A DNA stretch of 64,000 bases from Salinihabitans flavidus (lineage in GTDB: Bacteria > Pseudomonadota > Alphaproteobacteria > Rhodobacterales > Rhodobacteraceae), in the NCBI RefSeq assembly GCF_900110425.1, contig NZ_FODS01000001.1, positions 62,001 through 126,000 on the forward strand. The letters are read 5' to 3'. A program made the translations under genes and the position numbers. Below are positions 24,148 to 33,670 of this stretch, piece after piece; the first letter of the stretch is position 1, and every line of letters starts with the position of its first letter. The notes below the pieces were generated by a model. It had not been told where the DNA came from and searched no databases. It worked only from the letters and a program-made list of their open reading frames with translations.

Positions 24148-26920
24148 CCTTTCCACCGCCTTCCTGCCTGCGCCTCGCGATGATCTGATCTGCCCGGCGC
24201 AGGACATTCTAGACCAAGACGCGCTGGCCGCCAAACTTGAGGCGGCCTGCCGCGAATATGGCAGAGGCGAAGATCTGCGCAAACACGTTGTCGCGCTTCT
24301 GCGCAATGTGCGCAAATCCGGTATGGACGCGATCGCGGATGGCTTCTGCGCTCGCCCCCTGGATGCCCGCCCGATGACGCGCGCCTATACCTGGTTGACG
24401 GATTGTCTTGTCTCCAGTGCCTATTTCATCGCCAGCCAGCGCATGCATCCGCTATCGAATCCAACCGAGGGTGAGCGCATCGCCCTTGTCGCGGTCGGCG
24501 GCTATGGCCGCGGCGAGATGGCGCCGCAATCGGATGTCGACCTGCTGTTCCTGACGCCCTACAAGATCACCGCCTGGGCCGAGAGCGTGATAGAATCCAT
24601 GCTCTATATCCTGTGGGATCTGCGCCTGAAAGTCGGACATGCGTCGCGCACGGTGCGCGATTGCCTACGTCTCGGGGCCGAGGACTACACGATCCGCACT
24701 GCGCTTCTGGAACACCGATACCTCGCTGGGGACTCCGATCTTGCCGGGGAACTCGACAAGCGCCTGACGAAGGATCTCTTCAAGGGCAGCGAACGCGAGT
24801 TTGTCGAAGCCAAGCTTGACGAACGGGACGCGCGCCACCTCAAGCAGGGCGAACGCTATGTGGTGGAGCCCAATGTGAAAGAGGGCAAAGGCGGTCTGCG
24901 CGATCTGCAATCGCTCTTCTGGATCGCAAAATATGTCTACCATGTTCAGGATGTTCAGGAGCTTATCGAACTTGGTCTGTTCCGCGAAGAGGAATTCCGT
25001 CTCTTCGAACGGGCCGAGAATTTTCTCTGGGCTGTGCGCGCGCATCTTCACCTTATCGCCGGGCGTCCCATGGAACAGCTCACGTTCGACATTCAGGTCG
25101 AGGTGGCCGAACGGCTCGGTTACGAGGACAGTGGCGGTCGCCGCGCGGTGGAGCATTTCATGCAGGACTATTTCCGCCACGCCACCGCCGTCGGTGATCT
25201 GACTCGTATTCTGCTGACCAAGCTGGAGGCCAACCACACCAAGGGAGAACCGCTCTTGCAACGCCTGCTACGCCGCCGCCGACGGCTCAAGCAGGGCTAC
25301 AGGGTGGTGCATGGGCGGCTGGGCATTGTGGATGAAGATGAGTTTCTGTCCGACAAGCTCAACCTTCTGCGTCTGTTCGAAGAGGCCCTGCGCACCGGGC
25401 TGCTCATACATCCCGACGCGATGCGGCTGGTGACGGCGAATTTGCATCTGATTGATGACGACATGCGCCACAACAAGGAGGCGCGCCGCATCTTTCTCGA
25501 CCTGCTGCTGAAACACGGCAATCCGGAACGTGCGCTGCGGCGAATGAATGAGTTGGGCGTGCTCTCGACCTTCATCCCTGAGTTTGAACCCATTGTAGCG
25601 ATGATGCAGTTCAACATGTATCACAGCTATACGGTAGACGAGCATACCATTCAGGTGATCTCCAACTTCGCACAGATCGAGCGGCTCGAACTCGAAGACG
25701 AGCTTCCCATCTCGACCGAGATCCTGAGAAAGAAGTCCCTCAATCGCAAGGTTCTGATGGTGGCAATGCTCCTGCATGACATCGGCAAGGGGCGCGACGT
25801 TGATCATTCGATTCTCGGCGCGCAGATCGCACGCAGAGTGGCACCAAAGCTCGGCCTTTCGAGACCCGATTGCGATACGGTCGAGTGGCTGGTGCGCTAT
25901 CACCTTCTGATGTCGGACATGGCTCAGAAGCGCGACATATCGGACCCGCGCACCGTGCGTGACTTCGCCAAGGCAGTTCAGAACGTCAAGAGGCTCGACC
26001 TTCTGACCGTGCTGACGGTCTGCGACATTCGCGGCGTGGGGCCGAACACATGGAACAACTGGAAAGCCGCGCTGATACGCGCGCTCTACCGGCAGACCCG
26101 CAAGGCGCTTGAGGACGGGATGGAGGCGCTCAACCGTGAAAACCGCGGGGCCGAGGCGAAGAAACTTCTGCGCAAGGAACTCAAGGATTGGCCCCTCAAG
26201 GAGATCAAGGCCGAGACTTCACGTCACTACCCGCCCTATTGGCAGGGGCTTCATGTCACCGCGCACGTGATCTTCGCGCATCTGCTCCGCGACATCGCCG
26301 ATGATGAGGTCCGCATCGACCTGCAACCCGATGAGGATCGCGGCGTCACGCGAGTCTGTTTCGCACTGGCCGATCACCCCGGCATCTTCTCGCGGCTGGC
26401 CGGGGCGCTGGCGCTGGTGGGGGCAAACGTGGTGGACGCGCGCACCTATACCACCAAGGATGGCTATGCCACCGCGACGTTCTGGATACAGGATTCCGAA
26501 GGCCGTCCTTATGAGGAGAACCACCTGCCACGGCTGCGCCAGATGATTGACAAGACCCTCAGGGGTGAGGTGGTCACATCAGAGGCAATCCGCGACCGTG
26601 ACAAGATCAAGAAGCGCGAGCGTGCCTTCCGCGTGCCGACCACGATCACCTTCGACAATGACGGGTCAGAGATCTACACCATCATCGAGGTCGATACCCG
26701 CGACAGGCCGGGGCTTCTTCATGACCTGACGCGCACGCTGGCCGGGGCCAATATCTATATCGCCTCCGCCGTGATCGCGACCTTTGGCGAACAGGTGGTC
26801 GATACCTTCTATGTAAAGGATATGTTCGGGCTGAAGATCCACTCCGCGCCGAAACAGCGCGCGCTCGAACGGAAACTGCGCGAGGCGATAGGCAAAGGTC
26901 GGGAAAGGGCGCAGGTTTGA
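24137..26920 (+). CDS. glnD: [Protein-PII] uridylyltransferase / uridylyl-removing enzyme GlnD
   Basis: Senses glutamine and adds or removes UMP on PII proteins, setting nitrogen assimilation. Domains in order: nucleotidyltransferase with GGYGRGEMAPQSDVDLLFL; a linker; an HD domain with MLLHDIGKGRDVDHS (uridylyl removal); two ACT domains (VCFALADHPGIFSRLAGAL and IEVDTRDRPGLLHDLTRTL) that bind glutamine. The frame is open from 24026, inside the preceding gene. No ATG exists near the expected N-terminus, so TTG at 24137 (about 927 residues) is my choice; TTG at 24101 or 24107 also fit. The stop overlaps the murJ start. Confidence 0.93.
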   Translation: MDPDLSTAFLPAPRDDLICPAQDILDQDALAAKLEAACREYGRGEDLRKHVVALLRNVRKSGMDAIADGFCARPLDARPMTRAYTWLTDCLVSSAYFIASQRMHPLSNPTEGERIALVAVGGYGRGEMAPQSDVDLLFLTPYKITAWAESVIESMLYILWDLRLKVGHASRTVRDCLRLGAEDYTIRTALLEHRYLAGDSDLAGELDKRLTKDLFKGSEREFVEAKLDERDARHLKQGERYVVEPNVKEGKGGLRDLQSLFWIAKYVYHVQDVQELIELGLFREEEFRLFERAENFLWAVRAHLHLIAGRPMEQLTFDIQVEVAERLGYEDSGGRRAVEHFMQDYFRHATAVGDLTRILLTKLEANHTKGEPLLQRLLRRRRRLKQGYRVVHGRLGIVDEDEFLSDKLNLLRLFEEALRTGLLIHPDAMRLVTANLHLIDDDMRHNKEARRIFLDLLLKHGNPERALRRMNELGVLSTFIPEFEPIVAMMQFNMYHSYTVDEHTIQVISNFAQIERLELEDELPISTEILRKKSLNRKVLMVAMLLHDIGKGRDVDHSILGAQIARRVAPKLGLSRPDCDTVEWLVRYHLLMSDMAQKRDISDPRTVRDFAKAVQNVKRLDLLTVLTVCDIRGVGPNTWNNWKAALIRALYRQTRKALEDGMEALNRENRGAEAKKLLRKELKDWPLKEIKAETSRHYPPYWQGLHVTAHVIFAHLLRDIADDEVRIDLQPDEDRGVTRVCFALADHPGIFSRLAGALALVGANVVDARTYTTKDGYATATFWIQDSEGRPYEENHLPRLRQMIDKTLRGEVVTSEAIRDRDKIKKRERAFRVPTTITFDNDGSEIYTIIEVDTRDRPGLLHDLTRTLAGANIYIASAVIATFGEQVVDTFYVKDMFGLKIHSAPKQRALERKLREAIGKGRERAQV

Positions 26921-28458
26921 AACCCATCCGACTGATGAGCGGCTTTCTGACCGTCGGTTTCTGGACCCTCATGAGCCGAATCCTCGGTTTTGTGCGGGAA
27001 GTGCTGATTCTCGCGCTCATTGGACCGGGGCCGGTGCTTGACGCCTTTGTCGCGGCCTTTCGCCTGCCCAACATGTTTCGCCGATTCTTTGCCGAGGGCG
27101 CATTCAATGCCGCCTTCGTACCGATGTTCTCCAAGCGATATGAGGCGGGCGAAGATTCCGCCGCCTTTGCCCGCTCTGCCTTTAACGGGCTTGGGTTCAC
27201 GGTGCTGGTGCTGACGGCGCTTGGCATGATCTTCATGCCGGCGCTGGTCTGGGCCACGGCAGAGGGTTTTGTGGGCGATGCGCGCTTCGATCTCACTGTG
27301 GGGTTTGGGCGTATCGTCTTTCCCTATATCCTTCTAATGTCGCTTTCGGCCCTGTTCTCTGGGGTCCTCAACGCCACCGGACGCTTTGCCGTCGCGGCCG
27401 CCGCGCCGGTACTGCTCAATGTGCTGGCCATCGGGGCGATGCTCGCTGCGGCCGCTCTCGGGGGGGAGGTGATCCTCTGGCTGATCTGGGCCATCCCCGT
27501 CGCAGGGGCCGCGCAGCTTGCCCTTGTCTGGACCGCCGCTGCGCACGCCGGTGTGCGAATCGTTCCGGGCCTGCCACGCTGGTCACCCGAGATGGGGCAG
27601 CTTGTCCGCATCGCACTGCCCGCGGCGCTCGCTTCGGGGGTCATGCAGATCAATCTTGTCGTCGGGCAACTTGTCGCCTCGCAGTATGACAATGCCGTTG
27701 GGTGGCTCTTCGCCGCTGACCGGCTTTATCAGCTCCCGCTCGGCGTGGTAGGCATCGCAATCGGGATCGTACTTCTGCCCGATCTGTCGCGGCGGCTGAA
27801 GGCCGGAGATGATGCAGGGGCCCGTCATGCGCTGTCGCGCGCAGGAGAGGTGGCGCTTGCGCTTACACTGCCCTGCGCCGTAGCGCTCATCGTGATTCCG
27901 CTACCGCTGGTTTCGGTGTTGTTCGAGCGCGGCGCCACTGGCGCGGGCGACAGTGTAGCCATCGCGCAGGCGGTCGCGCTCTACGGTCTGGGGCTGCCCG
28001 CCTTCGTGCTCCAGAAGACACTGCAACCGCTTTTCTTCGCGCGAGAGAATACCCGTAGCCCATTCCACTATGCGCTTTGGGCGATGGCGGTGAATGCGGC
28101 CGTCGCGATCGGGTTGATGCCGTTTCTCGGCTGGCTGGCGCCAGCGCTCGCCGCGACGCTGGCTGGTTGGGCGATGGTGGCTTTGCTGGCGCACGGTGGC
28201 CGCGCCTTCGGGGATGCGGCACGCTTTGACGCACGGTTTCACCGGCGGTTGTGGCGTATCGCACTGGCCAGCGTGATCATGGGGGCCGTATTGTGGCTCG
28301 TCGTGGCCATCTTTGGCGCAGTGTTTTTCTTGCCCGGCTGGCGCTACCCGGCGCTTGCCGGTCTGATCGCGCTCGGGGCCGGGGTCTATTTCACCTTCGG
28401 CGTGTCCATCGGCGCGTTCAGCCCGTCGGATTTCCGCAAGGCTGCAAGGCGCGGCTGA
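26917..28458 (+). CDS. murJ: Lipid II flippase MurJ
   Basis: Moves lipid-linked peptidoglycan precursor across the inner membrane. A 513-residue MVF/MOP-superfamily protein with about 14 helices. Signature segments are RILGFVREVLI, AFRLPNMFRRFFAEGAFNAA and FVPMF near the N-terminus. The start is TTG at 26917, overlapping the glnD stop by TTGA, with an AAGG-rich stretch ahead; ATG at 26935 is an alternative. The glnD-murJ pairing is frequent in alphaproteobacteria. It converges on the rhomboid-like gene, eight bases apart. Confidence 0.95.
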   Translation: MKPIRLMSGFLTVGFWTLMSRILGFVREVLILALIGPGPVLDAFVAAFRLPNMFRRFFAEGAFNAAFVPMFSKRYEAGEDSAAFARSAFNGLGFTVLVLTALGMIFMPALVWATAEGFVGDARFDLTVGFGRIVFPYILLMSLSALFSGVLNATGRFAVAAAAPVLLNVLAIGAMLAAAALGGEVILWLIWAIPVAGAAQLALVWTAAAHAGVRIVPGLPRWSPEMGQLVRIALPAALASGVMQINLVVGQLVASQYDNAVGWLFAADRLYQLPLGVVGIAIGIVLLPDLSRRLKAGDDAGARHALSRAGEVALALTLPCAVALIVIPLPLVSVLFERGATGAGDSVAIAQAVALYGLGLPAFVLQKTLQPLFFARENTRSPFHYALWAMAVNAAVAIGLMPFLGWLAPALAATLAGWAMVALLAHGGRAFGDAARFDARFHRRLWRIALASVIMGAVLWLVVAIFGAVFFLPGWRYPALAGLIALGAGVYFTFGVSIGAFSPSDFRKAARRG

Positions 28459-28466
28459 CCGCGGTT

Positions 28467-29156
28467 TCAGTCATGCCGAAGCCGCGCACGAATGCGTGCC
28501 CACCCCCCCGGAACGAGCACGAAGGACAACAGAAAGCCGGTGACAAAGCCCACCAGATCGGCCACCCAATCGCCATTGCCACCGAAGATGAGCCCGAAAA
28601 GAAGCTGTATGCCAAGCAGAAGCCCGATCATCAGGAAAGCGCGATACTGGTTCGCGCCCATCTGTCCCAACTTCAGCCACATCAGGAAGGTGAACGCCCC
28701 GATCAACCCGTAAACCCCCGGAAACACGCCCAGAAGCGGTGCCGATGTCGTCAGGAACAGCGTAAAACCAAAAGCGCCGGCGGCCCCCGACAGCACGAAT
28801 ATTACGAGTACCTTCCAGCCGGAGAAGACCTCTCCGACGAATTTTCCCAACGCCAGAACCATGGCAGAGCCGAAAAGCGCATGGGTGAAATTCGCATGCA
28901 CGAAAAGATAGCTCACGAACCGCATCAGATGCTCCAGCGGCCAGATCCCGTTGGTTGCCATCCAGATGAAAATATCGTCTGAAAACGCGTAGGTCTGGAT
29001 CGCGCCAAGGCGCCAGCCGACCGCCTGCGGCCCGCCCACCAGACCGCGCGCGCCGAGGACAAAGGCCAGCTCGATTCCGATCACCACGAGAAAAAGTGCC
29101 ACTACCACGGGCGGGATCGGGTTGATCGGGCTGTGATTGGTCTCCGGGTCGCTCAT
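28467..29156 (-). CDS. Rhomboid-family membrane protein lacking catalytic residues
   Basis: A 229-residue protein with the six-helix rhomboid fold. Start at 29156 ([16 protein letters not shown]), after a ribosome site [19 protein letters not shown] corresponds to the conserved HxNxxH segment in helix 2. The GxSG active-site motif of helix 4 reads [10 protein letters not shown], so the catalytic serine is replaced by tyrosine, and the helix 6 histidine position reads VADLVGF. It is therefore expected to be a pseudoprotease, comparable in principle to iRhoms. Role unknown. Transcribed toward murJ; its start faces trpS. Confidence 0.85.
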   Translation of the reverse strand: MSDPETNHSPINPIPPVVVALFLVVIGIELAFVLGARGLVGGPQAVGWRLGAIQTYAFSDDIFIWMATNGIWPLEHLMRFVSYLFVHANFTHALFGSAMVLALGKFVGEVFSGWKVLVIFVLSGAAGAFGFTLFLTTSAPLLGVFPGVYGLIGAFTFLMWLKLGQMGANQYRAFLMIGLLLGIQLLFGLIFGGNGDWVADLVGFVTGFLLSFVLVPGGWARIRARLRHD

Positions 29157-29230
29157 GCCTGCTCTCCTTGACGGCGTTTGCGCCCATGGGTAAGCCACAC
29201 TCACCCATAAATCCAGACGGAGTTACCATC

Positions 29231-30280
29231 ATGAGCGAGGCGGTCCAAACGTCCTCTCAGTTTACCCCGCGCGTGTTCTCGGGGATTCAACCCTCCGGCA
29301 ACCTCCACCTTGGCAATTATCTCGGCGCGCTCAAGCGCTTCGTCGAGATGCAGAACGAAGGCATCGAAACGGTCTACTGCATGGTGGACCTACACGCCAT
29401 CACCGTCTGGCAAGATCCCGAAGAGCTGCGCCGCGCAACCCGAGAGCTTTGCGCGGGGTTCATCGCGTCGGGGATCGATCCGAAAAAATCCATTCTTTTC
29501 AACCAGTCACAAGTGCCCGAACACACACAGCTCGCGTGGATCTTCAACTGCGTTGCCCGCATGGGATGGATGCAGCGCATGACCCAGTTCAAGGACAAGG
29601 CGGGTAAGAACGCGCAGAACGCTTCGCTCGGGCTTTTTGCCTATCCGGCGCTGATGGCGGCCGACATCCTTGTGTATCACGCCACCCATGTGCCGGTCGG
29701 CGAGGATCAGAAGCAGCACCTTGAGTTGACGCGTGACATCGCGATGAAGTTCAACCACGACTATGGCATTGATTTCTTTCCCATAACCGAGCCCGTAATC
29801 GAGGGGGCGGCAACCCGTGTGATGAGCCTGCGGGACGGGGCGAAGAAGATGTCGAAGTCCGACGCTTCGGATGCCTCTCGGCTGAACATGACCGACGATG
29901 CCGACACGATCGCCAGGAAGATCCGCAAGGCCAAGACCGATCCCGACGCCCTGCCATCAGAGCCCAAGGGGCTGGACGACAGGCCGGAGGCGCGCAACCT
30001 TGTGAACATCTATGCCGCGCTGGCCGATCAGAGCGTTGAAGCGGTACTGCGCGAGTCCGGGGGCAGGCAATTTTCGGAGTTCAAACCGATGCTTGCGGAG
30101 CTTGCGGTGGAAAAGCTCAGCCCGATCAGCGCCGAGATGAGCCGCCTGATGCAGGACACCTCCGAGATCGACTCGATCCTTGCGCAGGGGGCCGGAAGAG
30201 CACGGGCCATCGCCGCGCCGATCCTGCGACGGACCTATGAAATCGCCGGAATGGTAGGAGTTACGCCGAATCAGGGTTAA
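29231..30280 (+). CDS. trpS: Tryptophanyl-tRNA synthetase
   Basis: Class I aminoacyl-tRNA synthetase of 349 residues. The start at 29231 ([18 protein letters not shown]) follows GGAG. The HIGH-type motif is in [19 protein letters not shown], and the KMSKS loop is [40 protein letters not shown] binds the substrates. The last codons and stop (AATCAGGGTTAA) coincide with the outer flank of a repeated element, whose other copy at 38826 has the same GAATCAGGGTTAA without a gene. Confidence 0.97.
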   Translation: MSEAVQTSSQFTPRVFSGIQPSGNLHLGNYLGALKRFVEMQNEGIETVYCMVDLHAITVWQDPEELRRATRELCAGFIASGIDPKKSILFNQSQVPEHTQLAWIFNCVARMGWMQRMTQFKDKAGKNAQNASLGLFAYPALMAADILVYHATHVPVGEDQKQHLELTRDIAMKFNHDYGIDFFPITEPVIEGAATRVMSLRDGAKKMSKSDASDASRLNMTDDADTIARKIRKAKTDPDALPSEPKGLDDRPEARNLVNIYAALADQSVEAVLRESGGRQFSEFKPMLAELAVEKLSPISAEMSRLMQDTSEIDSILAQGAGRARAIAAPILRRTYEIAGMVGVTPNQG

Positions 30281-30407
30281 TAGGCTGAAATCACTAAAAA
30301 ACCCGTTTCGGTATTATGTCGGTATTACGTCGGTATCGCGTCGGTGCCAAAAACGGCAATGCCGCCTTTCGGGGCACCGTAAATATGTCGCGCGTTGCTG
30401 CTTGAGG
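30265..30407 (+). repeat. 11-bp x 4 repeat element, copy 3 (long form)
   Basis: The four units lie at 30306-30348, reading TCGGTATTATG, TCGGTATTACG, TCGGTATCGCG and TCGGTGCC. Conserved flanks are shared with copy 4: upstream GAATCAGGGTTAA and a GAAATC...AAAAA-CCC stretch, downstream GGCACCGTAAATA, then CGCGCGTTGC and TTGAGG. In this copy GGTGCC at the array end can pair with GGCACC about 30 bases on, enclosing a small CGGC/GCCG stem. The element begins inside the last codons of trpS. Confidence 0.85.
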
Positions 30408-30529
30408 AACTGGCGAACAAGGAAGGCGCGCGCGCAGCTTCTTCAATCAGGCCGGGGGTCGCTCTGGCGGTGTTCGGGCAAAGGCGATAGATTGGCGCGA
30501 CCCAGCCGACGCGGAAAGATGTCTTGATC

Positions 30530-32227
30530 ATGGATGCCACCTCGCAACACGCGCCCCGGCCTGTCAGGTTCGGCTTTCTCTCGCGCCGGGTGCAGCTTCT
30601 GCGCTTCCTTCTGGTCTCAAGCGGGCTTGTTCGGGATCCGGTCCTCTATTCCACGATAACGGGGTCGCTGAGTCGGGCGGGACTGATCTATGCCATCAAT
30701 CAGACCGCGCAAAGCGTCGGTCTTGGCTGGCCAGCGGCCTTGCTGACGGCCTGCGCGATCGTGTTCATCGTCTCCATCTACATCTCTCGGGTGCGTGCGC
30801 ACATCATGATCAACCGTATTCAGACCGCCATGCGCCGGCGCATGACACGGATGCTGCTGCGGGCCGACATTGATTTCCTGCTGTCGCGCGATCATGGGCA
30901 GGTTTATTCGGCCATGACCCGCGAGACGGAGGAGACCTCTGGCGCGGTGATCAATATCATCGAGGCCATCGAGGCGCTGATCGTGGTGTGTATCGCGGTG
31001 CCCTATCTGTTCTGGATTTCATGGAGTGCCGGGCTGGCCACACTGATCGCGATTGCGGTCGGCACCACCGGGTTCATCCTGCTGGATCTTCCCGCGCGGG
31101 GACTGATGGTACGCTCCACCCGCGCGATGGCGGAGTTCTGCAACCGGGTGGACGACATGCTTGGCGGCTGGAAGGAGCTCCGCCTGCGAGACACCCGCCG
31201 TCAGGCGGTGGAGGGCGAGACACTTCGCATGATCGACGAGGTGGCCAACATGCGGATCAGGGCAGAGCGGCTTTATTCCGGTAGCTCCGTGGTCGCGCAA
31301 AGCTCCATGATCCTGCTGTTGTGTTTCGTCGTCATGCTGGTGCCGCTTTTGCAGGGTGGCACCACCGAAACCATGTTTCAGGTGCTGACCGTGGTGCTTT
31401 TGACAAGCGGGCCGATCGAGCTCTTGTTCAATGCGCTGCCACGGATCGCACGGGCCGAGGCCAGCCATGCGAAGATCATGGAAGTGGAAGAGGCGCTTCA
31501 GGCCGCGCAGACCAACCGACCACTGGAACTGCTAAACCACCCTACATCCTTTTCCTCGATCGAGTTGCGCGGGATCACGGCGCGCGTCGGGGCGGGGGAA
31601 GAAGCCTTTGAACTCGGCCCCGTGGATCTCACGTTCCGACCGGGGGAAACGGTGTTCATCTGCGGCGGAAACGGGTCGGGCAAGACGACGCTGCTGTCGA
31701 TCATCTCGGGGTTGCGCTGGCCTGATGGGGGAGAGGTCCTGCTCGACGGTGCGCCGCTGACCCGCGAGAACGTGGCTGAGTTCCGGGAGCTGTTCACCGG
31801 GGTGTTCAGCGGCTTTCACCTGTTTGACCGGACCTTCGGCCTCTCGGCGGAGGAACAACAGGAGTTGGAGCGGCGGATCACGGAGCTGAACCTGTCGGAC
31901 CGTGTGGGGCTGCATGAGGGGCGGTTCTCGTCGCTGTCGCTGTCTTCGGGGCAGAAGCGGCGTCTGGCGCTGGCGGTGGCACTGGCCGAGCAACGGCCGA
32001 TCATCATTCTGGACGAGTTCGCCGCCGATCAGGATCCGGAAAACCGGGCGTTCTTTTATGACGTGCTGGTGCCGGAAATGGCCGCCACCGGGCAGCTTGT
32101 CATCGCGGTGACGCATGACGATCATCAGTTTGCAAAATGTGACAGGCTGATCAAAATGGCGGCGGGGCGAATCGTGTCGGACGAAGTGATGCGCCCGTCG
32201 GGAAAAAGACAGACGGCGCAGGTATGA
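30530..32227 (+). CDS. ABC exporter of the cyclic-peptide export type (fused membrane and ATPase domains)
   Basis: A 565-residue half-transporter. The membrane domain (1-330) has six helices; the ATPase has Walker A ICGGNGSGKTTLLS, signature LSLSSGQKRRLALAVAL, and Walker B IIILDEFAADQDPENRAFFY. Details such as GVFSGFHLFDRTFG and the DQDP after Walker B fit the SyrD/PvdE subgroup, which exports cyclic lipopeptides or siderophore precursors. No peptide synthetase is nearby. Start chosen at ATG 30530; a TTG lies two codons earlier. The stop overlaps the next gene (ATGA), so the two are coupled. Confidence 0.85.
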   Translation: MDATSQHAPRPVRFGFLSRRVQLLRFLLVSSGLVRDPVLYSTITGSLSRAGLIYAINQTAQSVGLGWPAALLTACAIVFIVSIYISRVRAHIMINRIQTAMRRRMTRMLLRADIDFLLSRDHGQVYSAMTRETEETSGAVINIIEAIEALIVVCIAVPYLFWISWSAGLATLIAIAVGTTGFILLDLPARGLMVRSTRAMAEFCNRVDDMLGGWKELRLRDTRRQAVEGETLRMIDEVANMRIRAERLYSGSSVVAQSSMILLLCFVVMLVPLLQGGTTETMFQVLTVVLLTSGPIELLFNALPRIARAEASHAKIMEVEEALQAAQTNRPLELLNHPTSFSSIELRGITARVGAGEEAFELGPVDLTFRPGETVFICGGNGSGKTTLLSIISGLRWPDGGEVLLDGAPLTRENVAEFRELFTGVFSGFHLFDRTFGLSAEEQQELERRITELNLSDRVGLHEGRFSSLSLSSGQKRRLALAVALAEQRPIIILDEFAADQDPENRAFFYDVLVPEMAATGQLVIAVTHDDHQFAKCDRLIKMAAGRIVSDEVMRPSGKRQTAQV

Positions 32228-33009
32228 CGGAAACATCCCCCGGAAGCGTGCAGTGCGCAACAGCGCGTCCCCATGTGGCGGAGGCCGGGCTGGCGATCTG
32301 GGTGCTGACGTCGGTCGGGTTCGTCGTGGCGGTGATCAACCTGCTGATCTACCGGGCGCGATGGGATTTCATCGCCGCGCATCCTGTCTATTCCGCCGGG
32401 CAGCCCCCGACGATCAGCCGGGCGCTGTCCGACCCGGCAATCGGAGAGCCGTTCGCCTTCTGGATGCTGCTGGCGGCGCCACTTCTGGTCCTTGGCCTGT
32501 GCGCGATCCTGGCGCTGGTCGAGATGGATTTGCGCCGCTTCGGGGCGGGGCAGGTAAACCTCGCGCGGGTGCGGGCGCTTTTCGTGCTGATCGTGCTGTT
32601 GCAGACAGTCGCCGCGGTCGGAATCGTGATGCTGAGCCACTACCGCATGCCGGAGGCGACGCCGCGGCACATGACCGGCAGTTACCTGTTCTTCATCGCG
32701 CAGACCGGCACCGTGCTGGCGGGCGGGATTGTATCGGGCTGGCTTCGGGCTCTACCGGAGGGGCCGGGGCGGTTGACGCTGGCACGTATGCATGAGTTTC
32801 GACGGCGGATGGCCGCGGTGCCGCTGTTGTTGGCCGCGCTTTATCTGGTGCTGTTCGTGGCCAAGCATTTCACCTTTCCGGTCGGCAACGAGGCGGTCTA
32901 TCTCGCCTATGTCTCGACCGAGCCGGTGGTGATCACCGCGATGCTGCTTTATCTGGCGCTGTTCGCGGTGGATACCGGGGTGATCGTCCTGCGCTATTTC
33001 CGGGCCTGA
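32224..33009 (+). CDS. Six-helix membrane protein coupled to the ABC exporter
   Basis: A 261-residue membrane protein with hydrophobic segments near residues 23-43, 78-102, 116-137, 153-172, 194-212 and 230-255. An extracytoplasmic loop of about 35 residues follows the first helix. The layout recalls Frag1/DRAM-like six-helix proteins, but I see no decisive motif. ATGA overlap with the ABC exporter gene suggests the two act together. The end overlaps the convergent CDP-alcohol transferase gene by 16 bases. Confidence 0.75.
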   Translation: MTETSPGSVQCATARPHVAEAGLAIWVLTSVGFVVAVINLLIYRARWDFIAAHPVYSAGQPPTISRALSDPAIGEPFAFWMLLAAPLLVLGLCAILALVEMDLRRFGAGQVNLARVRALFVLIVLLQTVAAVGIVMLSHYRMPEATPRHMTGSYLFFIAQTGTVLAGGIVSGWLRALPEGPGRLTLARMHEFRRRMAAVPLLLAALYLVLFVAKHFTFPVGNEAVYLAYVSTEPVVITAMLLYLALFAVDTGVIVLRYFRA

Positions 33010-33620
33010 TCGCGGTCGCGCAGCATCCGCGCCGCGCGGCGGGCGCGTTGCAGGGCGGTGAGGTTGGCCAGCGCGGCGAAGAGCGCAAGGCCGCCCGGCA
33101 CCACCCATTGCGCGGACAATCCGAGGCGCGGGGCGATGCCGGCGGCGATGAGCATGAGACAGAGAAAGATCACCCGTTCAAGCCGTTCGAAAAAGTCGGG
33201 CCAGTTGTCGTTCTCGATGGGCATTTCCAGAGCGGTGCGCGCCTTGGCGTAGCTGGTCATGACACTGCCCGCGAAGGCGGCGAGCGCAAGCGCCCAGAGG
33301 TCGTGCACATGCGCCAGCGCGGCGAGAACGGCCAGTTCCTGATAACGGTCCACCATCGCGTCGAAATACCCCCCCGCCGAAGAACGCATGTCGCGCCGCC
33401 GCGCCACCGCCCCGTCGAGCGCGTCGAAGGCAAAGGAAACCGCGAGCGTCAGCCCGAAGATCACCGGCGAGCGGTGCCAGAGATAGGCCGCCGAGGCGAG
33501 GCAGATGAGCACCAGCCCGGCGAATGTCACCTGATTGGGGGTCCAGCGCGCGCGCACGAGCGGGGTGGCTGCCGCCTCCCACAGCGGGTCGATCCTCGAT
33601 TTGATAAGGCCGTCGATCAT
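32994..33620 (-). CDS. CDP-alcohol phosphatidyltransferase family protein
   Basis: A 208-residue membrane enzyme that transfers a phosphatidyl group from CDP-diacylglycerol to an alcohol. The full family signature D-x2-D-G-x2-A-R-x8-G-x3-D-x3-D is present, from FDALDGAVARRRDMRSS to GGYFDAMVDR. Start at 33620 (MIDGLIKSRIDPLWEAA) after GGAGG. About six helices. The acceptor alcohol cannot be read from sequence; glycerol phosphate and inositol-type acceptors are both possible. The FGGY sugar kinase 50 bases upstream on the same strand may supply a phosphorylated alcohol. Confidence 0.88.
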   Translation of the reverse strand: MIDGLIKSRIDPLWEAAATPLVRARWTPNQVTFAGLVLICLASAAYLWHRSPVIFGLTLAVSFAFDALDGAVARRRDMRSSAGGYFDAMVDRYQELAVLAALAHVHDLWALALAAFAGSVMTSYAKARTALEMPIENDNWPDFFERLERVIFLCLMLIAAGIAPRLGLSAQWVVPGGLALFAALANLTALQRARRAARMLRDRDQARK

Positions 33621-33670
33621 GGGCGTTCCTCCTTGCCGTGCAAGCGGCATAGACCGGCGCGCGGGGCGGA

